Source: Microbacterium galbinum | GTDB lineage: Bacteria > Actinomycetota > Actinomycetes > Actinomycetales > Microbacteriaceae | Assembly: GCF_023101185.1 (NCBI RefSeq) | Contig: NZ_CP078077.1 | Span: 1,579,630-1,643,629 of the forward strand | Direction of reading: 5' to 3' | DNA length: 64,000 nucleotides | Shown: positions 45,318 through 54,183 of the stretch, one piece after another | Numbering within the stretch: the stretch's first letter is position 1 | Layout of the letters: each line of letters opens with the position of its first letter | Notes under the pieces: model-generated | Told to the model about the DNA's origin: nothing | What the model saw: the letters and a program-made list of their open reading frames with translations, nothing else | Databases searched by the model: none | Program-made: the position numbers and the translations under genes

Positions 45318-46432
45318 GCGCCGTCATCGAGGGGGTCGCGCTCTCGCGGCTGCACGCGCCGACGCTCACCGTCCTGCCGACGGGCGTCGCCGCGAACGTC
45401 GCGCGGGTGCGCGCCTCGACGGGCGCCGCCGTCATGGCGGTCGTCAAGGCCGACGGCTACGGCCTCGGGGCCGTGCCGATCGCGCGTGCCGCGGTCACCG
45501 CCGGGGCGACCTGGCTGGGAGTGACGGATGCCGCCGACGCCGTCGAGCTGCGTGAGGCCGGGCTCACGGAGCCGATCCTCGCGTGGCTGAATCCCTCGGG
45601 CGTCGATGCGCGGCTCGCGCACGAGCATCGCGTCGACATCGCGGTGGGATCGGTCGAGGAGCTGCGACAGCTGGCCGCGGATGCCGCCGCTCCCGTGCGC
45701 GTGCACCTGCATCTCGACACCGGGATGGCCCGCGGCGGATGCCCGGCCGAGGACTGGGCCGAACTGCTGCGGGTCGCGCGGTCGGCCCGCGGACGGATCG
45801 AGGTCACAGGTGTCATGGGGCATCTGCCGCGGGCCGACGCCGGCGACCCGTGCGCGAACGCGGCGGCGGTGCGGCGATTGCGCCAGGGGAGGGATGCCGT
45901 GCTGCGCGCCGGCTTCGGGCCGCTGACCGTGCACCTCGCCGCGACCGCCGGGGCGCTCACCGACCCCGCCACCCACTTCGACCTCGTGCGGATCGGAGCC
46001 GGCCTCGTGGGGATCGATCCCTCCGAGACCACGGCGCTCGCCGGGGCCGCACGGTGGACGGCATCCGTCGTGCACAGCGCGCGCGTGCCGGCCGGAACCC
46101 CGGTCGGGTACGGCGGAGACCACGTCGCGGAGCGCGCGACGCACCTGAGCGTGATCGGCGTCGGATACGCCGATGGGGTGCCCCGCGAGCTGTCGCCGGC
46201 GGCGGGTGTCGCGATCGAGGGGGCGCGGCATCCGATCGTCGGACGGGTGTCGATGGATCAGATCGTCGTCGACACGGGAGGCACCGCGGTTCCGCGCGGT
46301 GCGGAGGCGGTGCTGCTCGGGCCGGAGGGCGGTGCGGTGCCGTCGCTGCAGGACTGGGCGCGCTGGGCCGGAACGATCCCGCACACCATCCTCACGGGAA
46401 TCGGCCCCCGCGTGCAGAGGAGCATCGCATGA
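45314..46432 (+). CDS. alr: Alanine racemase
   Basis: A 372-residue PLP enzyme that makes D-Ala, or possibly D-Ser, for the ligase next door. The PLP lysine K45 is in AVVKADGYGLG, and the second catalytic residue Y285 is in VIGVGYADGVPR. The C-terminal domain has VGRVSMDQIVVDTG. No membrane domain, so it resembles the soluble half of VanT. Overlaps both neighbours by 4 bp. Whether it is the housekeeping alr or a second copy cannot be known from this window. Confidence 0.88.
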   Translation: MSAVIEGVALSRLHAPTLTVLPTGVAANVARVRASTGAAVMAVVKADGYGLGAVPIARAAVTAGATWLGVTDAADAVELREAGLTEPILAWLNPSGVDARLAHEHRVDIAVGSVEELRQLAADAAAPVRVHLHLDTGMARGGCPAEDWAELLRVARSARGRIEVTGVMGHLPRADAGDPCANAAAVRRLRQGRDAVLRAGFGPLTVHLAATAGALTDPATHFDLVRIGAGLVGIDPSETTALAGAARWTASVVHSARVPAGTPVGYGGDHVAERATHLSVIGVGYADGVPRELSPAAGVAIEGARHPIVGRVSMDQIVVDTGGTAVPRGAEAVLLGPEGGAVPSLQDWARWAGTIPHTILTGIGPRVQRSIA

Positions 46433-47388
46433 CCGTGCACGTGCTGGTGATCGGGGGAGGGCAGAACGCCGAGCACGAGGTGTCGCTCGCCTCGGCGGCC
46501 GCGGTCGCGGCGGCCCTGCGGATGGGGGACCACACGGTGACCTGCGTCACGATCGACCGGGAGGGGATCTGGCGGGCCGACGGCATCCGGGCGGGAGCGT
46601 CGGCGGCGGAGTCGCTGGCGCTCGCGATGCCGCTGATCGCGCAGGCCGATGTCGTGTTCCCTGCGGTGCACGGAGCGCCGGGCGAGGACGGCGCGCTCGC
46701 AGCGCTCTGCGCGCTCGCCGGAGTACGCGTGGTCGGCTCGGGGGTACGCGCCGGCGCGCTCGGGATGGACAAGTGGGCGACGAAGGTGGTGGCGGATGCC
46801 GTCGGCATCCGGACGGCGCGGGGACGCGTGATCTCGGCCGAGGACATCGGCGACGTGGAGTTCGGCGGTGCCGTCGTCGTCAAGCCGGTCTCGGCCGGAT
46901 CGAGTCACGGGGTCGCGTTCGTGCGCGAGGAGGCCGAACTGCTTCCCGCGCTGCGCGCGGCGGCGCGACTCGACCGGCGCATCCTCGTGGAGGAGGTCGT
47001 GCGCGGACGCGAGATCGACGTCGCCGTGCTGTGCGAGACGGGCGGAATCCGCTGGGCGGCACCGCCGCTCGAGATCCATGCCGAGGGGCTGTTCGACACG
47101 GCGACGAAGTACGACGGAACCGCGCGCTTCACGGTGCCGGCGCAGCTCACGTCCGACGAGTCGGCGGGCCTCAAGCGAGCCGCGCTGGCGATGTTCGACG
47201 CGCTCGGATGCGGGGGCCTGGCCCGCATGGACTTCTTCCTCACCGACGAGGGGCCGGTGTTCAATGAGGTCAACACCATGCCCGGGCTCACCGCCGCCTC
47301 GCAGGCGCCGCGCATGTTCGCCGCCGCTGGGGTGGCGTATCCCGACCTGGTGGCGCGGCTCGTGAAGGGGGCTCGGGTGCCGCGCTGA
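46429..47388 (+). CDS. D-alanine-D-alanine (D-Ala-D-X) ligase
   Basis: A 319-residue ATP-grasp ligase. The N-terminal motif NAEHEVSLASA carries E15, VVKPVSAGSSHGVAFV has S158/S159, ATKYDGTARFTVPAQL has the K227-Y228 pair of the omega loop, and ARMDFFLTDEGPVFNEVNTM holds the metal and ATP residues. In most Ddl the position after GSS is V or F; here it is His, and the surrounding loop differs from the usual. This, plus context with VanY, racemase and a two-component system, makes a D-Ala-D-Ser or other D-Ala-D-X ligase possible. Confidence 0.85.
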   Translation: MTVHVLVIGGGQNAEHEVSLASAAAVAAALRMGDHTVTCVTIDREGIWRADGIRAGASAAESLALAMPLIAQADVVFPAVHGAPGEDGALAALCALAGVRVVGSGVRAGALGMDKWATKVVADAVGIRTARGRVISAEDIGDVEFGGAVVVKPVSAGSSHGVAFVREEAELLPALRAAARLDRRILVEEVVRGREIDVAVLCETGGIRWAAPPLEIHAEGLFDTATKYDGTARFTVPAQLTSDESAGLKRAALAMFDALGCGGLARMDFFLTDEGPVFNEVNTMPGLTAASQAPRMFAAAGVAYPDLVARLVKGARVPR

Positions 47389-47406
47389 CTCGCTCCCCGT
47401 GGCCGA

Positions 47407-49941
47407 CTAGAGCCGGTCGACCGCCGTGACCGTCACGATCGCTTCCCCGGCCTCATCGGATGCCGCGAGGTCGACGGTCGCCGAGATGCCCCAGTCGTGG
47501 TCGCCGGCCGGGTCGTCGAAGATCTGGCGCGCCGTCCACGTCGTCTCGCCGGGGGTCAGGATCAGCAGCGCGGAGCTGCGCGCATCCGCCCCGGTGAGGA
47601 TCTGGTCGTGCTCGGCGAAGTAGCCGTCGAGGGCGTCGTTCCAGGCATCCGCTCCGAAGGCGGGATCGAGTTCGGCGAGGGCGTCGACGTCTTCACGTGC
47701 GGCGAGCTGCACCCGGCGGAACAGCTCGTTGCGCACGAGGGTGCGGAACGCGCGCACGTTGCTCGTCAGGCGCTTCGGTGCGGGCGGCACGATCTCGTCG
47801 GGGGAATCGACGCGTCCGTTGTCGATGCCGGCCCGCAGCTCTTCCCACTCGTCGAGCAGGCTCGAGTCGACCTGGCGCACGAGTTCACCCAGCCACTCGA
47901 TCAGGTCGCGGAGGTCTTCGGTCTTGAGCTCTTCGGGGATGGTCTGGGACGCCGCGCGGTAGGCATCCGACAGGTAGCGCAGCACCACGCCCTCCGAGCG
48001 CGCGATCTTGTAGAAGGCGACATATTCCCCGAACGACATGGCGCGCTCGTACATGTCGCGCACGACCGACTTCGGGTGCAGTTCGAAGTCGCGGATCCAC
48101 GGCTGCGCGGCGCTGAAGGTCTCGAACGCGGCGGTCAGCAGCTCGTCGAGCGGCTTCGGGTAGGTGACCTGCTCGAGCAGCTCCATGCGCTCGTCGTACT
48201 CGATGCCCTCGGACTTCATCGCCGCGACCGCCTCGCCGCGAGCCTGGAACTCCTGCTGGCTCAGCACGGCGCGCGGATCGTCGAGAGTGGCCTCGACGAT
48301 CGAGATCATGTCGAGGGCGTAGCTGGGGGACTCCTCGCCGAGAAGCTCGAACGCCGCGAGGGCGAACGGAGACAGCGGCTGGTTGAGGGCGAAGTTCGGC
48401 TGCAGATCGACCGTGAGTCGCACTTCGTCTCGTCGCTGCGCTCCTCGCTCAGCAACCGGGCCTTGTGGGACCTGCTCCACCACTCCGGATTCGAGCAGGG
48501 TGCGGTAGATGCCGATCGCCCGCAGGGCGAGTTCGCGCTGGCGTGCGCGCGGCTCGTGATTGTCGTATACCAGCGCGCGCATATTGCCGAACACGTCGCC
48601 TCCGCGGCCGATGACGTTCAGCATCATCGCGCTGGTGATCTGCATGTGCGAGGTGAGCGTCTCGGGTGTCGCATCGATGAGCTTGCGGAACGAGGGCTCG
48701 CCCCACGACACGAAGCCGTCGGGCGCCTTCTTGCGGATGATCTTGCGCTTCTTCTTCGGGTCGTCGCCCGCCTTGCGGATGGCGGCGAGGTTCTCGCTCT
48801 CGTGCTCGGGCGCCTGCGCGACCACGGTTCCGGCGGTGTCGTAGCCCGCACGACCCGCGCGGCCGGCGATCTGATGGAACTCGCGGGCGTTGAGCTGCCG
48901 CATCCTCGTTCCGTCGAACTTGGTCAGTGCGGTGAGCAGCACCGTGCGGATCGGCACGTTGATCCCGACGCCGAGCGTGTCGGTTCCGCAGATCACGCGC
49001 AGCAGACCGCGCTGCGCGAGCTGCTCGACGAGACGACGGTACTTGGGCAGCATCCCCGCGTGGTGCACGCCGATCCCCGCCCGCAGGAAGCGCGAGAGCG
49101 TCTTGCCGAACGCCGTCGTGAAGCGGAACGCACCGATCAGATCCGCGATCGCGTCGCGCTGCTCGCGGGTGGCGACCTTCGTGCTCGACAGCGCCTGTGC
49201 CCGCTCCATCGCCGCGGCCTGCGAGAAGTGCACGACGTACACCGGTGCCTGGTTGGTGTTCAGCAGTTCCTCGATCGTCTCGTGGATCGGGGTCTGCTCG
49301 TAGAAGAAGTGCAGGGGCACCGGGCGCTCGACACCCGTCACCGTCGCCGTGTCGCGGCCCGTGCGCCGGGTCAGGTCGGACGCGAGCGCGGTCACGTCAC
49401 CGAGCGTGGCCGACATCAGGATGAACTGCGCCTGCGGCAGCTCGAGCAGCGGCACCTGCCAGGCCCATCCGCGGTCGGGGTCGCCGTAGAAGTGGAACTC
49501 GTCCATCACGACCTGGCCGACCTCGGCATCCGTCCCCTGCCGCAGCGAGAGGTTCGCGAGGATCTCGGCGGTGCAGCAGATGATCGGAGCATCCGCGTTG
49601 ACCGAGGAATCACCCGTGACCATGCCGACGTTCTCGGCGCCGAATACCTCGACCAGTGCGAAGAACTTTTCGCTCACCAGGGCTTTGATCGGCGCGGTGT
49701 AGTAACTGCGGCGTCCGTCGAGCAAGGCGGCGAAGTGCGCGCCGATCGCGACGAGCGACTTCCCGGTGCCGGTCGGGGTCGACAGGATGAGGTTGTTGCC
49801 CGACACGATCTCGATGATCGCCTCGTCCTGCGCGGGGTAGAGGGTCAGGCCGGTCGACTCGGCCCATTCGACGAACGCCGTGTAGACGGCATCCGCATCG
49901 GATCCGTCGGGAAGGGTGGCCGGGTCGAGGAGGGATGCCAT
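47407..49941 (-). CDS. DEAD/DEAH-box helicase with DUF3516-type C-terminus
   Basis: An 844-residue superfamily 2 helicase of the Ski2/HelY-like type. Walker A/motif I is STPTGTGKSLVAIGAH (about 54-69), motif II is VVMDEFHFYGDP (about 145-156), the motif III-like segment is ILMSATLGD, and motif VI is QIAGRAGRAGYDT (about 357-369). The C-terminal half is the DUF3516 region. Residues about 494-507 (PVAERGAQRRDEV) are encoded by the dispersed repeat at 48423-48460, inserted in frame. RNA or DNA processing role; precise function unknown. Confidence 0.9.
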   Translation of the reverse strand: MASLLDPATLPDGSDADAVYTAFVEWAESTGLTLYPAQDEAIIEIVSGNNLILSTPTGTGKSLVAIGAHFAALLDGRRSYYTAPIKALVSEKFFALVEVFGAENVGMVTGDSSVNADAPIICCTAEILANLSLRQGTDAEVGQVVMDEFHFYGDPDRGWAWQVPLLELPQAQFILMSATLGDVTALASDLTRRTGRDTATVTGVERPVPLHFFYEQTPIHETIEELLNTNQAPVYVVHFSQAAAMERAQALSSTKVATREQRDAIADLIGAFRFTTAFGKTLSRFLRAGIGVHHAGMLPKYRRLVEQLAQRGLLRVICGTDTLGVGINVPIRTVLLTALTKFDGTRMRQLNAREFHQIAGRAGRAGYDTAGTVVAQAPEHESENLAAIRKAGDDPKKKRKIIRKKAPDGFVSWGEPSFRKLIDATPETLTSHMQITSAMMLNVIGRGGDVFGNMRALVYDNHEPRARQRELALRAIGIYRTLLESGVVEQVPQGPVAERGAQRRDEVRLTVDLQPNFALNQPLSPFALAAFELLGEESPSYALDMISIVEATLDDPRAVLSQQEFQARGEAVAAMKSEGIEYDERMELLEQVTYPKPLDELLTAAFETFSAAQPWIRDFELHPKSVVRDMYERAMSFGEYVAFYKIARSEGVVLRYLSDAYRAASQTIPEELKTEDLRDLIEWLGELVRQVDSSLLDEWEELRAGIDNGRVDSPDEIVPPAPKRLTSNVRAFRTLVRNELFRRVQLAAREDVDALAELDPAFGADAWNDALDGYFAEHDQILTGADARSSALLILTPGETTWTARQIFDDPAGDHDWGISATVDLAASDEAGEAIVTVTAVDRL
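48423..48460. repeat. Dispersed repeat inside the helicase gene
   Basis: This 38-bp segment matches the left arm at 3576-3613 in 37 positions (CTTCGTCTCG...CTCAGSAACCGGG). It maintains the helicase reading frame and adds an Arg-rich surface segment. Confidence 0.9.
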
Positions 49942-49981
49942 GGTGCTTCGATCATCCCATCCGGCGCGGGCGGTCGATGCC

Positions 49982-50698
49982 TCAGACCGAGGTCGCGGCG
50001 CGCAGCGCGATGCGGATCATGTCGCCGAAGGTCTGCTCGCGCTCCTGCGCCGTGGTCTCCTCGCCCGTGACGATGTGGTCGGAGACCGTGCAGATCGCGA
50101 GCGCGCGGCGGCCGTGGAAGGCGGCGAGCGTGTAGAGGCCCGCGGCCTCCATCTCGACGCCGAGGATGCCGTGCTTCACGAAGGGCTCCGTGAGTTCGGG
50201 ACGCGTGCTGTAGAACTGGTCGCTCGAGAACAGCTGGCCCACGTGCACGGCCGAATCGAGTTCTTCGCTCTCGCTCGCCTCGACCGCCGCGCGCAGCAGG
50301 GCGAAGTCGGCGACGGGGGCGTAGTCGAGCCCGTGGAAGCGCACCCGGTTGATGCCCGAGTCGGTGCTCGCGGCGTTCGCGATGATGATGTCGCGCACCT
50401 TGAGCTTCTCGGTCAGCGCACCGCACGAGCCCACGCGCACGATCGTCTGCACGTCGTACGAGTCGAACAGCTCGTTCGCGTAGATCGCCATCGAGGGCTG
50501 GCCCATGCCCGAACCCTGCACCGAGACGCGGTGACCCTGCCAGGTACCGGTGAAACCGAGCATCCCGCGGGTCTCGGAGTACAGCTCGGCGTCATCCAGG
50601 AAGGTCTCGGCGATCCACTTGGCCCGCAGCGGGTCGCCGGGGAAGAGGACGATGGGGGCGATCTGACCGGGCTCCGCCGCGATGTGGGTGCTCATCAT
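49982..50698 (-). CDS. deoD: Purine-nucleoside phosphorylase
   Basis: A 238-residue hexameric-type phosphorylase that cleaves purine nucleosides with phosphate. Motifs: LFPGDPLRAKWIAETFL (about 18-34), GSGMGQPSMAIYANEL (about 62-77), VRVGSCGAL (phosphate site) and GVEMEAAGLYTLAA. The catalytic Asp is in CTVSDHIVTGE. Two adjacent ATGs (50698, 50695) are possible. Divergent from putP; the 126-bp gap shows no clear operator. Confidence 0.92.
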   Translation of the reverse strand: MMSTHIAAEPGQIAPIVLFPGDPLRAKWIAETFLDDAELYSETRGMLGFTGTWQGHRVSVQGSGMGQPSMAIYANELFDSYDVQTIVRVGSCGALTEKLKVRDIIIANAASTDSGINRVRFHGLDYAPVADFALLRAAVEASESEELDSAVHVGQLFSSDQFYSTRPELTEPFVKHGILGVEMEAAGLYTLAAFHGRRALAICTVSDHIVTGEETTAQEREQTFGDMIRIALRAATSV

Positions 50699-50824
50699 TC
50701 CAATGTACTGATGCTCCTTGTGTGCAGAACTGGCGGGTCGCGTCCTCGTTTGACATCATCGGAGCGCGACGCGGCGACGATGCCGGGTCGTGATGCGGCT
50801 CACGACGCCGCCGAAAGGGAGACC

Positions 50825-52309
50825 ATGTCAGACCAGATCTTCACGTTCGCCGCTCTCGCGCTGTACTTCGCCGGGATGCTCCTCATCGGATGGTTCGCGT
50901 TCCGCCGCACCTCCGACCACGAGGACTACATGCTCGGCGGGCGCAACCTGCCGCCGTGGGTCGCGGCGCTCAGCGCCGGAGCGTCCGACATGTCGGGGTG
51001 GCTCGTGATGGGTCTGCCCGGTGCGATCTACGTCTCCGGCCTGATCGAGGCGTGGATCGCCATCGGCCTGACGATCGGCGCGTACCTGAACTGGCTGCTC
51101 GTCGCTCCGCGCCTCCGCGCGTACACGGAGGTCTCGCGCAACTCGATCACGGTTCCGAGCTTCTTCGAGAACCGGCTGCGCGACGGCACGCGCCTGTTGC
51201 GCATCATCTCCGGTGTCGTCATCCTCGTGTTCTTCACGCTCTACATCTCGTCGGGAATGGTCGCCGGAGGCGTGTTCTTCGAGAGCTCCTTCCAGGGCGA
51301 CTACCTCGTCGGGATGCTCCTCGTCACCGGGGTCACCCTCGCGTACACGCTGTTCGGCGGTTTCCTCGGGGCATCCCTCACCGACGTCGTGCAGGGCCTG
51401 ATGATGGTGATCGCGTTGATCGTGGTGCCCGTCGCGGCCATCGTGGCGATCGGCGGATTCGCGGAGACGGGCGACCTGATCGCCGAGGTCGCCCCCGATC
51501 ACCTCTCGCTGCTGTCGGGCACGGCTCTCACGGGCGGCACCCTGCTGGCGATCGTCTCGGCCCTCGCCTGGGGCCTCGGCTACTTCGGTCAGCCGCACAT
51601 CATCGTGCGCTTCATGGCGCTGCGCTCGCCGCAGGAAGCCAAGAGCGCCCGCCGTATCGGCATCTCGTGGATGGTGCTCTCCCTCGGCGGCGCCGTGTTC
51701 TCGGGCCTGGTCGGCATCGCGTTCATCGCCCAGCGCGGCATCGATCTCGCCAACCCCGAGACCGTCGTACTGCTCATGTCGCAGACGCTGCTGCATCCCT
51801 TCGTCGCCGGTCTCGTGCTCGCGGCCGTGCTCGCCGCCATCATGAGCACGGTCTCGAGCCAGCTGATCGTGAGTTCGTCGGCCCTGGTCGAAGACATCTA
51901 CAGGGTGTTCCGCAAGACGCCGCCGTCGAGCAAGACGCTCGTGCTGCTGGGGCGCATCGGCGTGCTGGGTGTGACCGTCGTCGCGGCCGTGCTCGCGGTC
52001 ACGCCGAACGACACGATCCTCGGCCTCGTCTCGTTCGCCTGGGCGGGCTTCGGTGCGGCGTTCGGCCCGATCATCCTGCTCAGCCTCTTCTGGCGACGGC
52101 TCACCAACTGGGGTGCGCTCGCGGGCATGGTCGTCGGCGCGGCGACCGTGTTCCTGTGGAAGCCGCTGAACACGGGGCTCTACGAGCTGCTCCCGGCCTT
52201 CGTCTTCGCGCTGATCGCCGCTGTGGTGGTGAGCCTGCTCACGTATCGTGCGAACGCCGAGATCGACGAGGAATTCGCCGAAGCCGGCGCCATGGTGGCC
52301 GCGAAGTAG
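50825..52309 (+). CDS. putP: Sodium/proline symporter
   Basis: A 494-residue sodium:solute symporter with about 13 helices. The N-terminus has DHEDYMLGGRNLPPWVAALS with the family Asp, then ASDMSGWLVMGLPGAIYVSG as in PutP. The sodium-binding region VSSQLIVSSSALVEDIYR (about 345-362) is intact. GAAAGGGAG precedes the ATG. Imports proline for nutrition or osmoprotection. Confidence 0.92.
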   Translation: MSDQIFTFAALALYFAGMLLIGWFAFRRTSDHEDYMLGGRNLPPWVAALSAGASDMSGWLVMGLPGAIYVSGLIEAWIAIGLTIGAYLNWLLVAPRLRAYTEVSRNSITVPSFFENRLRDGTRLLRIISGVVILVFFTLYISSGMVAGGVFFESSFQGDYLVGMLLVTGVTLAYTLFGGFLGASLTDVVQGLMMVIALIVVPVAAIVAIGGFAETGDLIAEVAPDHLSLLSGTALTGGTLLAIVSALAWGLGYFGQPHIIVRFMALRSPQEAKSARRIGISWMVLSLGGAVFSGLVGIAFIAQRGIDLANPETVVLLMSQTLLHPFVAGLVLAAVLAAIMSTVSSQLIVSSSALVEDIYRVFRKTPPSSKTLVLLGRIGVLGVTVVAAVLAVTPNDTILGLVSFAWAGFGAAFGPIILLSLFWRRLTNWGALAGMVVGAATVFLWKPLNTGLYELLPAFVFALIAAVVVSLLTYRANAEIDEEFAEAGAMVAAK

Positions 52310-52310
52310 C

Positions 52311-52979
52311 TCAGCCCTCGGCTCGCCGCACCATCTCGCCGATCCAGATCGGGGCGAACGGAGAGGTGCAGCCGGGTGCCGTCGGGTAGTCGGCGAGCAC
52401 CTGCAGGCGGTCGCCGATCGCGAGGGCGCGCTCGCGCAGATCCGGATGATGGATGCCGATCTGCGCGAGCGTCTCGTTCATCGACCATTGCGGCCGTGCC
52501 GGGGCATCCTTCATCTGCGCCTCGATCAGGTCGAGCAGACGGTCGAGGTCGAGACCGTCGGCGTCCTTGACGACCCGCACCGAGGTGAGCGACCAGGCCG
52601 CCGCAGCGACCGTCGGATCGGCGTCGTCGAACCAACGCAGGCGCATCTCCTCGGCGAGCGGGGTCTTCTTGGCGACGTAGTTCACGAACCAGTCGTTGAC
52701 CTTCGGCGGATCGGTCTCGCGCAGCATGGCGTCGAGTTCGTCGGCGCTGAAGTCCTTCGGGCGGCAGACGAGGAGGGCGAGCAGGCGGGCGGGCGTCTCG
52801 CCCGTCGCCCACAGCTCCTGCGCGAGCGGGTGGTCGACCTTGATGGTCTTCGCCAGCGCGCGCAGGCGGCTCAGGTTCATGCCGTGGTCGTCGCCGCGCT
52901 TCTCGTTGGCCGCGCGCATCTTCGGGTCTTCGAGGGCGGCGAGTTCGGCGAGTGCCCGGTCGAGGGTGACGTCGCTCAT
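52311..52979 (-). CDS. AlkD-like DNA alkylation repair protein
   Basis: A 222-residue all-helical HEAT-repeat protein. GMNLSRLRALAKTIKVDHPL (about 33-52), ELWATGETPARLLALLVC and KVNDWFVNYVAKKTPLAEEM match the AlkD-like DNA alkylation repair family, although this subgroup may not be an active glycosylase. Convergent with putP, whose stop is 2 bp away. Confidence 0.8.
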   Translation of the reverse strand: MSDVTLDRALAELAALEDPKMRAANEKRGDDHGMNLSRLRALAKTIKVDHPLAQELWATGETPARLLALLVCRPKDFSADELDAMLRETDPPKVNDWFVNYVAKKTPLAEEMRLRWFDDADPTVAAAAWSLTSVRVVKDADGLDLDRLLDLIEAQMKDAPARPQWSMNETLAQIGIHHPDLRERALAIGDRLQVLADYPTAPGCTSPFAPIWIGEMVRRAEG

Positions 52980-53034
52980 GGGACCAGAGTAGGCCGCCCG
53001 GCCGACATTCCGACGTGCGGATGCCGCCGCCGGA

Positions 53035-54072
53035 TCACTCGTCGTCGACGAGCTCGCCGCGGATACGGCGGAGATCCTCCATGAGCGATCCGATGAGGAT
53101 CCAGTGCTGGCTCGACGGCGGCCGGATCACGAGCGGCGCGGTGAGGGCCGGGATGGCGGAGGTCAGCGTCTCGGGTTCGGGGGCGACATCGGCGATCTGC
53201 ACGGCGAGGCGCACGTCGTGCCCGGCTCGTCGAAGTTGCTCGGCGATGGCGATCACCGCGGGTTCCTCGCCGATCGAGTCGTCGTAGTGGTCGGCGTAGG
53301 CGCGGGTCATCCCGATCACCTGCGTGACGATCGGCGACAGCCGTTCGAGCAGCGCGCGCATCTCCCGCAGATCTGCGCGGTGCGTGGATCTGCGCGGGTT
53401 GAGGGTGAGCGATTCCTCGCCCGCGGCGATCGCGGCATCCGCGGCATCCTTCATCGGGCGCAGCAGGCGGGCCTCGAGCATCAGCTCCTGCATCCGTGCC
53501 GGGGGTTGCGGGTTCGGGAGAGCGTCGGCCAGCCGGTCGAGGCTCGCCGCGAGCTCGGCACCGAGCAGGCCGAGGTGGTGACGCGCGGGGGCCACGAGCA
53601 CGGGCGGCACGATCAGGGCGTTCACGACGATGCCGATCGCGACGCCGATGAGCGTCTCGATGATGCGGGCGAACGCGTACTCTGGGCTCGACGAGCCCAG
53701 GGCGAGCACGAGCATGGCCGAGATCGCGACCTGGTTGCCGGTGCCGGGGGAGGCGCGAAAGATCCAGGCCACGAGCATCGCGACGACGATCGCGAGCAGC
53801 ACGATCCAGCTCGGGGACCCGAGGAGCAGACCCAGGCCCATCGCGATCACGACGCCCGCGATCACCCCGATGCTGCGCTCGAGGGCCTTCGAGAGCGACT
53901 GGTTGACGCTCGGCTGCACGACGAGGAGGGCGGCGATCGCGGCGAACACGGGCAGCTGAGAGGGGAAGACCCATCCGGCGACGAGCCAGGCGGCGATGGT
54001 CGCCGCCGCGGATTTCACGACCTGCAGCAGCGGGGATCGCTGGCTGGCGCGGATCGCGGCGGGAATGCGCAT
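53035..54072 (-). CDS. FUSC family membrane protein
   Basis: A 345-residue protein with about six helices in the first 150 residues (AATIAAWLVAGWVFPSQLPV, FAAIAALLVVQPSVNQSLSK, then IGVIAGVVIAMGLGLLLG), followed by a cytoplasmic helical domain. This is the half-size FUSC/aromatic-acid exporter plan. May export organic acids or act in the envelope. The DEAFARI-like segment EYAFARIIETLIGVAIGIVV is conserved in the family. Confidence 0.85.
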   Translation of the reverse strand: MRIPAAIRASQRSPLLQVVKSAAATIAAWLVAGWVFPSQLPVFAAIAALLVVQPSVNQSLSKALERSIGVIAGVVIAMGLGLLLGSPSWIVLLAIVVAMLVAWIFRASPGTGNQVAISAMLVLALGSSSPEYAFARIIETLIGVAIGIVVNALIVPPVLVAPARHHLGLLGAELAASLDRLADALPNPQPPARMQELMLEARLLRPMKDAADAAIAAGEESLTLNPRRSTHRADLREMRALLERLSPIVTQVIGMTRAYADHYDDSIGEEPAVIAIAEQLRRAGHDVRLAVQIADVAPEPETLTSAIPALTAPLVIRPPSSQHWILIGSLMEDLRRIRGELVDDE

Positions 54073-54131
54073 GTCCCCACGGTAGTCCCGGAGCACCGCT
54101 TCTCGCGGTGTGCGCGGGAACGGGTGGATGC

Positions 54132-54176
54132 TTCGACCAATTGCTGATATACCGGCGTAACCAGTTAGTGGTTCGA
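54132..54176. promoter_or_regulatory. Possible operator upstream of the membrane protein gene at 54184
   Basis: TTCGACCAATTGCTG and CAGTTAGTGGTTCGA are imperfect inverted copies 15 bp apart, ending just before the start codon. They look like an operator, and no regulator gene adjoins. Assignment is weak. Confidence 0.3.
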
Positions 54177-54183
54177 TGTACCC

